Positions 1 through 8,489 of a stretch of 64,000 nucleotides of DNA are shown here, piece by piece. How positions within the stretch are numbered: the first letter of the stretch is position 1; every line of letters begins with the position of its first letter. A program made the position numbers and the translations under genes. The notes under the pieces were generated by a model that searched no databases, was not told the origin of the DNA, and was given only the letters and a program-made list of their open reading frames with translations. The DNA lies in assembly GCF_048323655.1 (NCBI RefSeq), contig NZ_JBLUWW010000003.1, positions 124,001 to 188,000 on the forward strand. The letters run 5' to 3'. Origin of the DNA: Salinimicrobium soli (lineage in GTDB: Bacteria > Bacteroidota > Bacteroidia > Flavobacteriales > Flavobacteriaceae).

Positions 1-1220
1 TTTAAAACACTGGTCCTGTCCAGTAACAATAATGTATTGTACGCCTGCAGGGTATTGAGTTCATACTTGCTACAGAAGTCGTAGAAATTGAAATGGTGCA
101 CGCTGCCTTCTCCTTCGCCGTAGGCAATCCTGAAGTAAGCATTCAGTTTTTTATACACCAGTTTTACAAATTCCACCGAAGGCAGAGTTGCCAAAAACTG
201 ATTTTTCAGCAGGGGAATATCGCTCTGGTTGGTGAGAATGATGGCGCGAGAAAAAGCTCCGTTCCTTCCGGCGCGGCCGGCCTCCTGGAAATAACTCTCC
301 AAACTCTCGGGCAGGTTCATGTGCACTACCGTGCGCACGTTGGCCTTATCGATCCCCATTCCGAAGGCATTGGTGCCAACCATTACCCGTACTCTATCCT
401 GTAACCAGGCTTGCAGCCGCTCCGATTTCTCCTTGCGGGTAAGTCCGCCGTGAAAAGAGCTGGCAGAAATGCCTTTTTTCTTGAGAAATTCAGAGATCTC
501 TACAGTGGCTTTTCTACTCCTTACATATATAATGGCAGACTCCTCATGTTCCTTCAATGCCTGCTCAAGGTAATAGTTCTTGTCCTGTACCTCCTTGACC
601 TCATACGCCAGATTGTCCCTGTGAAAAGAGCGCTGGTGGATAACCGGCTCGTGCAGTTGCAATTGTTTGGCAATATCTTTAACTACGGGTGCAGTAGCTG
701 TGGCGGTAAGTCCTATAAAAGGGACTCCCGGTTTCAAATTCCGCAGGTCGGCAATATTCAAATAGGCCGGTCTAAAATCATGGCCCCACTGGGAGATACA
801 ATGCGCCTCATCGATAGCAATAAGATTGACCGGCATCTGTTTGATCCGTTCCCTTACGAGGTCCTGCTGCAGGCGTTCGGGAGAGAGGTATAGGAACTTG
901 TAATTTCCGTAGATACAATTATCGAGCATGCTGTCCACTTCGGAGAAATGAATTCCGCCGGTAAGTGCCATCGCTTTGATGCCTTTTTCCTGTAATGCTT
1001 TTACCTGGTCTTCCATAAGGGCAACCAATGGAGAGATGACCATGCAGATTCCTTCTTTCATGAGCCCGGGCACCTGGTAGCAAAGGGATTTTCCGCCTCC
1101 GGTAGGCATCAGGGCGAGTACATCCCTGCCTGCAATAATTTCGTTGATGACCTCTTTTTGTAAAGGCCTGAAAGAGGAAAAGCCCCAGTACTTTTTTAAT
1201 ATTTCTTCGGGACTATTCAA
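1..1220 (-). CDS. recQ: RecQ family ATP-dependent DNA helicase (3' end cut by window edge)
   Basis: Superfamily 2 3'-5' DNA helicase of recombination and repair. I translated the minus strand from a TTG at 1220; the first residues read NSPEEILKKYWGF and about 406 residues are present before the window edge. Walker A is MPTGGGKS (residues 38-45), the DEAH box with the RecQ aromatic loop is DEAHCISQWGHDFR (137-150), motif III is LTATAT, and motif VI is QEAGRAGRNG. The zinc-binding, winged-helix and HRDC parts would lie outside. The TTG start overlaps the stop of the upstream ATPase by 8 nt, so the two are probably translationally coupled. The frame stays open further upstream inside the ATPase gene, so the start is inferred from where RecQ homology begins. 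Confidence 0.93.
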   Translation of the reverse strand, partial: MNSPEEILKKYWGFSSFRPLQKEVINEIIAGRDVLALMPTGGGKSLCYQVPGLMKEGICMVISPLVALMEDQVKALQEKGIKAMALTGGIHFSEVDSMLDNCIYGNYKFLYLSPERLQQDLVRERIKQMPVNLIAIDEAHCISQWGHDFRPAYLNIADLRNLKPGVPFIGLTATATAPVVKDIAKQLQLHEPVIHQRSFHRDNLAYEVKEVQDKNYYLEQALKEHEESAIIYVRSRKATVEISEFLKKKGISASSFHGGLTRKEKSERLQAWLQDRVRVMVGTNAFGMGIDKANVRTVVHMNLPESLESYFQEAGRAGRNGAFSRAIILTNQSDIPLLKNQFLATLPSVEFVKLVYKKLNAYFRIAYGEGEGSVHHFNFYDFCSKYELNTLQAYNTLLLLDRTSVL

Positions 1221-1749
1221 GGTGGTCCAGTATAAATGAGGTGCGCTCCTGAATGCTTCCGCAGGGAACCTCTACAGGCTCATAACCATGGTGCGCATAG
1301 CTGCGGGCAAGTTCGTCATGAATGGCCACGGCCTGCTCATAGGTCTCGTAGCGTTCATTATCGCCGGTGTAGATCTCCTTCCATGGCGGCAGAATGAATA
1401 CCTTGTCATAGAGGTATTCCCGGCACACGCGGTTGAAAACAGGCGGGTAATCATTTCCGAAGTAGTTCATATATGCGACCACATCGGGTACGCCACGGTC
1501 AAGAAAAACAAGTTCTGCGGAAAGATTTGCAGCCTGTTCATGTTGCCTGATGCGGCCCTCCAGGAGCAATTCACTAAAGAGCAGCGGCTCTTCCAGGAAC
1601 AACTGGTCAATTCCCTTTTTTTGGGCCTCCCTGATCACCTCACGGGATACCTCGTGGAAACAAAAATAGCCGTTGTTCTCAAGGGCTTCAATGACAGACG
1701 TCTTTCCGGTACCGGGGCCGCCGGTAATTACTATTTTCCTGGTCTTCAC
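1213..1749 (-). CDS. Small P-loop ATPase (AAA_28 / NadR-Ttd14-like)
   Basis: A 178-residue nucleotide-binding protein. The P-loop GGPGTGKTS is at residues 10-18, and a LFLDRGVPD segment about 70 residues on is the usual acidic second motif of the AAA_28 (NadR/Ttd14-like) kinase-type ATPases. The start is GTG at 1749 (protein begins MKTRKIVITG). It overlaps the recQ start by 8 nt and lies in the same direction, suggesting a two-gene unit. The substrate is unknown; members of this family are usually annotated only as ATP-binding proteins. No catalytic function beyond NTP binding can be assigned from the sequence. Confidence 0.85.
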   Translation of the reverse strand: MKTRKIVITGGPGTGKTSVIEALENNGYFCFHEVSREVIREAQKKGIDQLFLEEPLLFSELLLEGRIRQHEQAANLSAELVFLDRGVPDVVAYMNYFGNDYPPVFNRVCREYLYDKVFILPPWKEIYTGDNERYETYEQAVAIHDELARSYAHHGYEPVEVPCGSIQERTSFILDHLE

Positions 1750-1776
1750 GCGGCAAATTTCGGCATTTGCATTCGA

Positions 1777-1807
1777 TTTAAAAAATGGATCTTTAAATGT
1801 ATCTTTG
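1777..1807 (+). promoter_or_regulatory. Candidate Bacteroidetes-type promoter for the DUF493 gene
   Basis: TTTA at 1777-1780, a 19-nt spacer, and TATCTTTG at 1800-1807 fit the flavobacterial consensus (TTTG then TAnnTTTG). It lies about 24 nt upstream of the ATG at 1831. The -33 box has one mismatch. Confidence 0.5.
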
Positions 1808-1830
1808 TATTTTAATGAAGAAAGAAAGTT

Positions 1831-2124
1831 ATGAGCGAAGCTAAAGATCCGGAAGAATTTTATAAAAAATTAAAAGCCCAGTTGCACGACACAGATATGT
1901 GGCCTACCATATATTTGTACAAGTTCATTGTTCCTACTAACGAATTGAAAATAGAAGCTATCCACGACATTTTTGACAACATGGGCGCGGTCATCAAGAC
2001 CAAACAGTCCAGAAATGGCAAGTATACCAGCGTTTCTGTTAATGTGAAAATGCGGGATCCTGATGCCGTAATTGCTAAATATAAGGAGGTTGGGATCAAG
2101 ATCGAAGGGGTTATTTCCTTATAA
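1831..2124 (+). CDS. DUF493 family protein (YbeD-like)
   Basis: A 97-residue protein with the beta-alpha-beta pattern of DUF493. The core reads YLYKFIVP, then KYTSVSVNV, then an IKIEGVISL ending typical of the family. DUF493/YbeD proteins have an ACT-like ferredoxin fold and are thought to be small regulatory proteins; the ligand is not established. It lies between the divergently read ATPase gene and the DUF4290 gene, with a promoter-like sequence just upstream. The short N-terminal acidic stretch before residue 15 is variable in such proteins. Confidence 0.85.
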   Translation: MSEAKDPEEFYKKLKAQLHDTDMWPTIYLYKFIVPTNELKIEAIHDIFDNMGAVIKTKQSRNGKYTSVSVNVKMRDPDAVIAKYKEVGIKIEGVISL

Positions 2125-2223
2125 CCGGTAGTATTGAAAAAAATGTTGCCGCGACCGGATTATATTTTTTAATTTGCAGGCAAGAAACTTCTGCAGTATA
2201 TTATCACCTTATAAACTAGCATT

Positions 2224-2859
2224 TTGACATACGAATTAGAATATAACTCCGAGAGGAGTAAATTGATCATTCCTGAATATGGAAGGCATCTTCAAAAAAT
2301 GGTGGAATATGCCGTTGCTATTGAAGATGAAAAGGAGCGAAACAAAGTGGCCAAGGCCATTATTTCGGTAATGGGTAATATGAACCCACACCTTCGGGAT
2401 GTGCCCGACTTTCAGCATAAACTTTGGGACCAATTGTTCATCATCAGCGATTTTAAACTTGATGTGGACAGCCCTTTTCCAAAACCTTCCAGGGAAATGC
2501 TTGAAGAAAGACCGGACAGGATGACCTATCCTCAAAACTTTCCGAAGTATCGTTTCTACGGAAACAACATCAAGCGAATGATCGATGAGGCAAACAAATG
2601 GGAAGACGGGCCGGAAAAAGACGGACTCATTTTCACCATAGCCAACCACATGAAGAAATCATATCTCAGCTGGAACAAAGATTCTGTTGATGATAAGGTG
2701 ATCTTTGAACATTTAAGAGAACTGAGTGGCGGGAAGATTGATCTTAAAGCGTCTGAAGAAGACCTGAGTGAAGCTTCAGAACTTCTTAAAAGCAATAAGA
2801 AACATGCTGCTAAGAAGCCTGCCAAAAAGAACCGCACCAGAAGCCGCAAACGTTATTAA
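2224..2859 (+). CDS. DUF4290 domain-containing protein
   Basis: A 211-residue soluble protein matching the Bacteroidetes-specific DUF4290 family: the N-terminal YNSERSKLIIPEYGRH and the NMNPHLRDVPDFQHKLWDQL block are characteristic. The last 25 residues are a basic tail of KK, KKPAKK and RSRKR clusters, which could bind nucleic acid. The start is TTG at 2224; no in-frame ATG precedes the conserved region. It is 12 nt upstream of murA and probably cotranscribed. DUF4290-murA adjacency is common in Flavobacteriia as far as I recall. The function is unknown. Confidence 0.88.
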   Translation: MTYELEYNSERSKLIIPEYGRHLQKMVEYAVAIEDEKERNKVAKAIISVMGNMNPHLRDVPDFQHKLWDQLFIISDFKLDVDSPFPKPSREMLEERPDRMTYPQNFPKYRFYGNNIKRMIDEANKWEDGPEKDGLIFTIANHMKKSYLSWNKDSVDDKVIFEHLRELSGGKIDLKASEEDLSEASELLKSNKKHAAKKPAKKNRTRSRKRY

Positions 2860-2871
2860 TTCCAATTATTC

Positions 2872-4185
2872 ATGGGCACTTTTCAAATAGAAGGAGGACA
2901 CTCCCTACGGGGAGAGATCAATCCTCAGGGAGCAAAAAATGAAGCTTTACAGATCTTGTGTGCCGTATTGCTTACCCCTGAAAAAGTTACAATTCATAAC
3001 ATTCCAGATATTCTCGATGTGAACAAACTCATCCATTTGCTGAAGCAATTGGGAGTGAAGATCGAAAAACTTGGGAAAGGCAGTTACAGCTTTCAAAGTG
3101 ATGGGCTGGACCTGGAATACCTCAAAAGCGAAAAATTCAAGGAAGAAGGAAGCGGGTTAAGAGGTTCTATCATGATCGTGGGACCAATGCTGGGAAGATT
3201 TGGTACCGGATATATTCCGCGTCCCGGCGGAGATAAGATAGGGCGTCGCAGACTTGATACTCACTTTGAAGGTTTTATAAACCTGGGAGCAGACTTCCGC
3301 TATAACAAAGAAGAACGTTTTTACGGGGTGGAAGCTCCAAACGGCCTTACCGGAACCTATATGCTACTTGAGGAAGCCTCGGTCACCGGAACGGCAAATA
3401 TTGTAATGGCAGCTGTGCTTGCAAAAGGCAAGACCACTATTTATAATGCAGCCTGTGAACCTTATCTACAACAGCTTTGTGAAATGCTGAACAGGATGGG
3501 AGCGAAGATCAGCGGAGTAGGATCTAACCTTCTTGAGATAGAAGGAGTAGAATCGCTTGGCGGTTGTACTCATACCGTCCTGCCAGATATGATCGAGATT
3601 GGTTCCTGGATCGGGCTTGCCGCCATGACAAAGAGTGAGATCACCATCAAGAATGTTTCCTGGGAGCATTTGGGAGTGATCCCAAGTACCTTTAGGAAAC
3701 TGGGAATCCAACTAGAGAGAAGAGGAGACGATATCTACATTCCTGCTCACAAGGATGGATACGAGGTGCAGAGTTTCATCGACGGGTCCATCATGAGCAT
3801 TAGTGATGCTCCCTGGCCGGGCTTTACTCCCGATCTTTTGAGTATTATGCTGGTAGTTGCGACCCAGGCTAAAGGAGATGTGCTTATCCATCAAAAGATG
3901 TTCGAAAGCCGCCTTTTCTTCGTGGATAAACTTATAGACATGGGTGCGAAGATCATTTTATGTGATCCTCACCGTGCTACCGTTATTGGTCACGATTTTA
4001 AATCACAATTAAAGGCTACCACCATGGTGTCACCAGACATCAGGGCGGGTATTTCGTTGCTTATCGCTGCACTTTCTGCCAAAGGAACTTCGGTGATCCA
4101 CAATATTGAGCAGATAGATCGTGGATATGAGAATATCGACGAACGCTTAAGAGCGATTGGAGCGAAGATCGAAAGAGTAGCTTGA
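2872..4185 (+). CDS. murA: UDP-N-acetylglucosamine 1-carboxyvinyltransferase (Asp-type active site)
   Basis: Catalyses the first committed step of peptidoglycan synthesis, transferring enolpyruvate from PEP to UDP-GlcNAc in the cytoplasm. The 437 residues cover the two-domain EPSP-synthase fold. Lys22 in GAKNEA matches the conserved catalytic lysine. The loop that usually reads PGGC(T/S)IG reads PGGDKIGRR, so Asp121 sits where Cys115 of E. coli MurA lies. Cys-to-Asp enzymes are active but not alkylated by fosfomycin, as known for mycobacterial and chlamydial MurA. It follows the DUF4290 gene by 12 nt and ends at a strong bidirectional terminator. Confidence 0.96.
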   Translation: MGTFQIEGGHSLRGEINPQGAKNEALQILCAVLLTPEKVTIHNIPDILDVNKLIHLLKQLGVKIEKLGKGSYSFQSDGLDLEYLKSEKFKEEGSGLRGSIMIVGPMLGRFGTGYIPRPGGDKIGRRRLDTHFEGFINLGADFRYNKEERFYGVEAPNGLTGTYMLLEEASVTGTANIVMAAVLAKGKTTIYNAACEPYLQQLCEMLNRMGAKISGVGSNLLEIEGVESLGGCTHTVLPDMIEIGSWIGLAAMTKSEITIKNVSWEHLGVIPSTFRKLGIQLERRGDDIYIPAHKDGYEVQSFIDGSIMSISDAPWPGFTPDLLSIMLVVATQAKGDVLIHQKMFESRLFFVDKLIDMGAKIILCDPHRATVIGHDFKSQLKATTMVSPDIRAGISLLIAALSAKGTSVIHNIEQIDRGYENIDERLRAIGAKIERVA

Positions 4186-4206
4186 TCAGGAAATTCTTAG
4201 ACATAA

Positions 4207-4240
4207 AAAAATGCTGCCAATTGGCAGCATTTTTATTTTT
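4207..4240. terminator. Bidirectional rho-independent terminator between murA and hpf
   Basis: A 12-bp perfect stem (4207-4218 with 4223-4234), AATT loop, A-run on the left and T-run on the right. It sits between the convergent murA and hpf genes. Its core 16-mer GCTGCCAATTGGCAGC recurs in the terminator at 19121-19136. Confidence 0.9.
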
Positions 4241-4251
4241 AGAAAGCTCAG

Positions 4252-4551
4252 TTAATGGCTTTGCAATTCAGCTTTTCGTTTTTTCAACTGTTTTTCGATA
4301 TCCTTTACACTTTCTGCGGCAGCGGCCTCAAAACTATCTTCATTAGTTGAAGCGTGGATCTTTGGCCCTGGCAAACTCAGTTCAATAGCGCAGACTTTTC
4401 CTTTTCCGTTGGTGGATTTTTCTTCCTTGAACATTACATCGGCGGAGATCACCCAGTCATATTTATTTTCCAGTTTATCTAATTTTCTCTGCACGAGTTG
4501 TTCAGCGGAAAGTTTTGGGTCTGCGTGTACAAATTGAATGTTGGTCTTCAT
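4252..4551 (-). CDS. hpf: Ribosome hibernation-promoting factor / RaiA family protein (short form)
   Basis: A 99-residue protein starting at the ATG at 4551 (MKTNIQFVHADPKL); an upstream in-frame ATG adds 24 residues that do not resemble the family. The beta-alpha-beta-beta-beta-alpha pattern is visible: QLVQRKLDKLENKYDWVISADVMF, VCAIELSLPGPKIHA, FEAAAAESVKDIEKQLKKRK. Such factors bind the 30S decoding region and inactivate ribosomes in stationary phase. There is no C-terminal dimerisation domain, so it is the short type. Confidence 0.85.
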   Translation of the reverse strand: MKTNIQFVHADPKLSAEQLVQRKLDKLENKYDWVISADVMFKEEKSTNGKGKVCAIELSLPGPKIHASTNEDSFEAAAAESVKDIEKQLKKRKAELQSH

Positions 4552-4650
4552 ACGTGTGTTTTTTCGTTTGATTTCTAATTCTGAAGTTACCAAAAATGAT
4601 AGAATTCCCCCGGGGTTTATCAAAAATATAACGTTCGTGGGAAACTTCTT

Positions 4651-5118
4651 TTATTTCGGAAGTTTTGAAGCTATCGGCGAGAATTTTAGCTCTCCGTTTG
4701 GCTGCATTTCGAAACTGTAAATTGTCCTTCCCTGAACATGGCCGTCATCATACGTTGCCAGTACCCAGTTTTCTGATATTACCTGGATATCCCTGAAGGC
4801 CATAGTGCCTCCCAGTTCCGCTTTCAACGGAATAAGATCCGGGTGTTTTTCTAATTGCGTTGCCACAAATTCTTTAGGATTTTCAATGGTGTCAAATCCC
4901 GAATTAAAATACACCGGATATCCTTTGGCTAATTCCCCTTTTTGGAGCAACAGGTTTAAGGAGTCTGATCTTTTTTTGTAATTGGCAAGTTCCCTTGTGA
5001 GGGAGTCTAACTGCATTTTGGATTCTTCAAGTTCCCGCTCGTTGTCGTTACAGCTTACGCTGGTCATAAGAAGGATCGTTACTAAAACTAAAGGGAGCAA
5101 ATTTTGTCTATTCATCAT
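4651..5118 (-). CDS. Putative lipoprotein of unknown function
   Basis: About 156 residues. After MMNRQNLLPLVLVTILLMTSVSC comes a lipobox (TSVSC), then a heptad-rich segment (RELEESKMQLDSLTRELANYKKRSDSLNLLL) that should form a short coiled coil, then a compact C-terminal domain with no motif I recognise. It is predicted to be anchored in the periplasm-facing membrane. The ATG at 5118 or 5115 is preferred over one at 5130 because it gives a normal signal peptide. It overlaps the end of the aldo/keto reductase gene by about 10 nt, so the two are probably one transcript. Confidence 0.75.
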   Translation of the reverse strand: MMNRQNLLPLVLVTILLMTSVSCNDNERELEESKMQLDSLTRELANYKKRSDSLNLLLQKGELAKGYPVYFNSGFDTIENPKEFVATQLEKHPDLIPLKAELGGTMAFRDIQVISENWVLATYDDGHVQGRTIYSFEMQPNGELKFSPIASKLPK

Positions 5119-6055
5119 ATATATTTTCATAAGGGTTACCCGGGGTTACAAAGAACTCTCCGGTCACATACCTGAAGTGTCGGTCTAATTTTGCGATTTC
5201 CTTAAGGTCATCTGCGTCCAGATCGATCTTTTCGCTTTCCAGGTTTGAAACAATGTGGTTTTTACTGGTTGATTTCGGGATCACGGCAGTATCTCTCATT
5301 ACCGCCCATTTTATAAGGATCTGTGCGGGTGCCGCATTGTGTTTATCCGCAATTTTTTTGATAACCGGATCTTCTAAAAGCGAAGGTTCATTATCTGCTT
5401 TCATGGATGATACGCGATCCCCGCTTCCAAGAGGGGAATAAGCGGTGACGTGAATATTGTTCTCCTTACAATATTCCAGCATCTCAGGTTGTTGCAGGAA
5501 TGGATGCAATTCTATCTGGTTCATTTCCGGGACTTCATCAGATTCCTTCATGAGGTCCTTCAGTTTTTTTTCACTGAAGTTGGATACACCAATATGTTTT
5601 ACCAGCCCCTGTTTTTTGGCTTCCAGCATGGCATTCCAGGTCTCAATGATCGGAACCTCTTCCAGAGAAAGATAATCATCGTCTCCCGAAGGAAAACCTA
5701 CGCCGTGTTTGAAGGCAACAGGCCAGTGCATGAGGTAGAGATCAAGATAATCCAGCTGAAGATCTTTCAGTGTCTGTTTTAGAGCCGGGATCACCTCTTC
5801 CTTCCTGTGAGAATCATTCCATAACTTGGAGGTCACCCACACTTCTTCCCGTTTTATTTTACCGTTTTTGAAGACCTCGGAAAAAGCATTTCCAATTTCG
5901 GGCTCATTTCCATAAGTGGCGGCACAGTCTACATGCCGGTAGCCTGCATTAAGGGCGATCTTTACCGCTTCTTCTACTTTACCTTTGTCAGATTTCCAGG
6001 TGCCGAGCCCAATAGCCGGCATTTCATCATTGTTCCTGAATTTTAAAGTTTTCAT
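5108..6055 (-). CDS. Aldo/keto reductase
   Basis: A 315-residue NAD(P)H-dependent carbonyl reductase of the AKR superfamily. The catalytic tetrad is visible: Asp43 and Tyr48 in HVDCAATYGNE, Lys77 in VTSKLWN, His110 in LMHWPV. The IGVSNFS and IPKSTSKNHI segments match the strand and cofactor-binding parts of the barrel. Cytosolic, with no signal peptide. The substrate cannot be assigned; such enzymes often remove aldehydes. The following lipoprotein gene overlaps its stop. Confidence 0.93.
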   Translation of the reverse strand: MKTLKFRNNDEMPAIGLGTWKSDKGKVEEAVKIALNAGYRHVDCAATYGNEPEIGNAFSEVFKNGKIKREEVWVTSKLWNDSHRKEEVIPALKQTLKDLQLDYLDLYLMHWPVAFKHGVGFPSGDDDYLSLEEVPIIETWNAMLEAKKQGLVKHIGVSNFSEKKLKDLMKESDEVPEMNQIELHPFLQQPEMLEYCKENNIHVTAYSPLGSGDRVSSMKADNEPSLLEDPVIKKIADKHNAAPAQILIKWAVMRDTAVIPKSTSKNHIVSNLESEKIDLDADDLKEIAKLDRHFRYVTGEFFVTPGNPYENIYDE

Positions 6056-6137
6056 TATTTATGTTGGTTTCTGCTGAAATTAAGAAGGATTGGGCCGTTT
6101 CAAAAACTTAAGGAGGAATTTAGCAGAAATTTAATAG

Positions 6138-7034
6138 TTAGCGGCGGGGGTGAAAGCTCTCAATTACCTGCCTTAGGTGCGTGCGGTCCAGGTGTACATA
6201 GATCTCTGTGGTGGTAATGCTCTCGTGTCCAAGCATCTGCTGGATTGCCCGCAGATCGGCTCCGTTCTCCAACAGGTGTGTGGCGAAAGAATGCCTAAAG
6301 GTGTGGGGACTCACCTTTTTTTCCATTCCTGTTTTTACGCATAACCTCTTGATGATGGTAAAGATCATGGCGCGGGTAAGTTTTTTACCTCTTCTGTTCA
6401 GAAATAAGGTGTCTTCATGCCCTTTTTGGATGTCTATATGAGAACGGACCTGTTCCCGGTAAAGGTCAATGTATTTTTGAGTAGCCTTTGCAATGGGAAC
6501 GAATCGCTGCTTGCTGCCTTTCCCAGTCACCCTGATGAAACCTTCTTTAAAGAACAGGTCTGAGAGGCGAAGATCGGTAACTTCCGAAACCCGAAGTCCG
6601 CAGCCGTATAGCGTTTCCAGTATTGCCCGGTTGCGTTCTCCTTCGGCTGTACTAAGATCAATTGCCGCGATAAGCGAATCGATCTCTTCGGTAGAAAGGG
6701 TGTCCGGTAATTTTCGTCCGGTCCTTGGCGACTCAACCAGGTCCAGCGGATTTTGTTTCCGGTAATCTTCAAATACCAGGAAGTTAAAAAAACCTTTTAG
6801 TCCCGAAATTATTCTCGACTGGGATCGGGCGTTCACTTTTTTCGCGAGGGAATATACAAAATGCTGCACTTCCTCCTCAGTAATTGTCAAAGGGGAGGAG
6901 GCGATCTCATTTTCTTCCAGATGTAAAATGAGTTTTTGAACGTCAAAAGAATAGTTGGTGATGGTATTGTCACTCAAGCCGCGTTCGATCTTGAGATACT
7001 GCCGGTATTGTTCCAGTGCTTTTGACCATTCCAT
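6138..7034 (-). CDS. xerD: Tyrosine recombinase XerD (chromosome dimer resolution)
   Basis: A 298-residue tyrosine recombinase of normal XerC/XerD length. The catalytic set is complete: Arg148 (GCGLRVSE), Lys172 (GKGSKQR), His244 and Arg247 (HTFRHSF), His270 (LGHES), and the nucleophile Tyr279 (TEIYVH). The N-terminal SAM-like DNA-binding domain covers residues 1-90. Stand-alone position beside the aroQ/OMP region with no flanking repeats or integrase cargo supports a housekeeping Xer protein over a mobile-element integrase. XerD versus XerC is judged from overall resemblance only. Confidence 0.92.
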   Translation of the reverse strand: MEWSKALEQYRQYLKIERGLSDNTITNYSFDVQKLILHLEENEIASSPLTITEEEVQHFVYSLAKKVNARSQSRIISGLKGFFNFLVFEDYRKQNPLDLVESPRTGRKLPDTLSTEEIDSLIAAIDLSTAEGERNRAILETLYGCGLRVSEVTDLRLSDLFFKEGFIRVTGKGSKQRFVPIAKATQKYIDLYREQVRSHIDIQKGHEDTLFLNRRGKKLTRAMIFTIIKRLCVKTGMEKKVSPHTFRHSFATHLLENGADLRAIQQMLGHESITTTEIYVHLDRTHLRQVIESFHPRR

Positions 7035-7165
7035 TGCCTAAATATAAACCGATAATTAGAAAAGCAAGCTGCAAGAAGTTGAATTTATAATGGCATTTTT
7101 TGATAAATAGAAATTATCAACCTATAAAATCAATAAAATTTTTGCAGGTTTATAAAATTTAACGT

Positions 7166-7194
7166 TTTGTGAGTATTAAAATTATATAAATTTG
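7166..7194 (+). promoter_or_regulatory. Bacteroidetes-type promoter of the first OMP gene
   Basis: TTTG at 7166-7169, a 17-nt spacer, and TAAATTTG at 7187-7194: an exact match to TTTG-N17-TAnnTTTG. It lies 29 nt upstream of the ATG at 7223 and is the best promoter match in the window. Confidence 0.75.
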
Positions 7195-7222
7195 ATGGTC
7201 TAACTTAAACATTGATCAATTA

Positions 7223-7834
7223 ATGAAAAAACTTTTAGTTTTTGCTATTGTTGCCTTTGGAATGGTAACAGGAGCGCAGGCTCAGGAGGTTAACTTCGGG
7301 GCTAAAGCAGGTGTCAATTTCGCTTCCTTCTCTGGAGATGATGCTGACGATGCTGAATTTGATGGGAAAACAGGATTTCACCTTGGAGTAATTGCTGAAA
7401 TAGCTTTCTCCAGCCGGTTCTCTGTGCAGCCGGAAGTATTGTATTCTACCAGGGGTGCGAAAAACTCTGATTTTTTCTTTGAAGATGAATTTGGAGACGA
7501 TATGAGTGGAGAAATTGACGTGAAGCTTGATTATATCGAGATCCCCATAATGCTTAAGTATTATGTGGCACAGGGGTTTTCCCTGCAGGCAGGACCGCAG
7601 TTATCCTTCAACACCAAATCTGAAATGGAATTCAGCGACGGTTCTGACAGTATAACCATAGGCGTGGAGGATGAGACCGAATCCTTCGAATTTGGAGGAG
7701 CAGTAGGCGTAGGCTACGATCTACCTGTTGGAGTCTTCTTCCAGGGAAGATATACCATGGGCTTCAGCGATGTGTATACAGATTCAGATATCAGGAATAA
7801 CGTATTTCAACTTTCTGTAGGTTATAAATTCTAG
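7223..7834 (+). CDS. Outer-membrane beta-barrel protein (PorT/OMP_b-brl_2 family)
   Basis: A 203-residue protein with a signal peptide ending GAQAQ, then amphipathic strands beginning VNFGAKAGVNFASF and ending in NVFQLSVGYKF with a C-terminal aromatic residue, as expected for BAM-inserted barrels. It resembles the porin-family PF13568 proteins common in Bacteroidetes. The loops are strongly acidic (DDADDAEFD, DEFGDDMSGE), typical for a marine organism. It has its own promoter and a terminator just downstream, so it is monocistronic. Cargo or ligand unknown. Confidence 0.85.
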   Translation: MKKLLVFAIVAFGMVTGAQAQEVNFGAKAGVNFASFSGDDADDAEFDGKTGFHLGVIAEIAFSSRFSVQPEVLYSTRGAKNSDFFFEDEFGDDMSGEIDVKLDYIEIPIMLKYYVAQGFSLQAGPQLSFNTKSEMEFSDGSDSITIGVEDETESFEFGGAVGVGYDLPVGVFFQGRYTMGFSDVYTDSDIRNNVFQLSVGYKF

Positions 7835-7856
7835 TAGCCGCGAATTTTGAAATGTT

Positions 7857-7886
7857 AAGGTGGAGCTTCGGCTCCACCTTTTTATT
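7857..7886 (+). terminator. Rho-independent terminator of the first OMP gene
   Basis: A 10-bp GC-rich stem (7857-7866 with 7871-7880) closed by a stable TTCG tetraloop and followed by a T-rich run. Confidence 0.9.
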
Positions 7887-7955
7887 TAACTAACTTATAA
7901 TAAAGGACTTATGTGTTTTGTTGTACCTTTTTACGTTTAATTTTAAAAGAAAGGT

Positions 7956-8429
7956 ATGATGAAAAAATTACTTTTTACAGTACTGTTTATCTTTCTGGGA
8001 ATGACTTATTCTATTGCCCAGAGTGACATTAAACTGGGGATACATGGTGGTGCTCCGTTAGGAGATGCAGATGATATAAGCAGCTTTGAACTGGGAGGTG
8101 ACATTGCTTATATCTTTGACCCCATCGGTATCCTTGAAGTAGGACCTCTGATAGGTTTTTCGCAGTTCTTTGGAGAAGATGGTTATGATGACCTGCAATT
8201 CATTCCGGTGGCAGCTTCCGGGCGGGTAAGTCTGCCGCAGCTGTTCTTCGTGGGAGTAGACCTGGGGTATGCTTTTGGCCTTGATGACAATGTCGATGGT
8301 GGTTTCTACTACCGCCCTCAAATTGGCTATAACTTTTTCAAGTTTGCGATCCTGGTGTCGTATTCAGGAATTACAGATGACAATTACACCCTGTCTTCTT
8401 TGAATCTCGGGGTGGAACTAAAACTATAG
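7956..8429 (+). CDS. Small outer-membrane beta-barrel protein, paralogue 1
   Basis: A 157-residue exported protein: signal peptide ending YSIAQ, then SDIKLGIHGGAPLGDADD and alternating strands ending in LNLGVELKL. It is clearly paralogous to the gene at 9097: both share the IGVHGG/LGIHGG plus PxGD start, the YxFxPxGxxxxGxxxGxSxxFG segment, and the DGG-F-xRPxxG block. Predicted eight-stranded outer-membrane barrel. It is bounded by terminators on both sides. Function unknown. Confidence 0.8.
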   Translation: MMKKLLFTVLFIFLGMTYSIAQSDIKLGIHGGAPLGDADDISSFELGGDIAYIFDPIGILEVGPLIGFSQFFGEDGYDDLQFIPVAASGRVSLPQLFFVGVDLGYAFGLDDNVDGGFYYRPQIGYNFFKFAILVSYSGITDDNYTLSSLNLGVELKL

Positions 8430-8441
8430 AAGAAGACGGTT

Positions 8442-8477
8442 ATTCAAAAAAGCAGGATTTTTCCTGCTTTTTTGAAT
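8442..8477 (+). terminator. Rho-independent terminator after OMP paralogue 1
   Basis: A 16-bp perfect inverted repeat (8442-8457 with 8462-8477) around a TTTT loop, with A-run and T-run inside the arms. It ends 12 nt before the aroQ start, so aroQ transcription may begin inside or after it. Confidence 0.85.
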
Positions 8478-8489
8478 ATCTTTATCCTT

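Noticed and set aside
93..893. Plus-strand open frames of 103 and 160 codons at the left edge
   Set aside because: They run antisense to recQ, whose helicase motifs are clear on the minus strand.
1288..1815. Plus-strand open frame of 175 codons
   Set aside because: Antisense to the P-loop ATPase gene; its translation shows no domain, and it would cover the DUF493 promoter.
6138..7034. Integrase of a mobile element
   Set aside because: Length and motifs fit housekeeping XerD; no att-like repeats, tRNA or cargo genes lie beside it.
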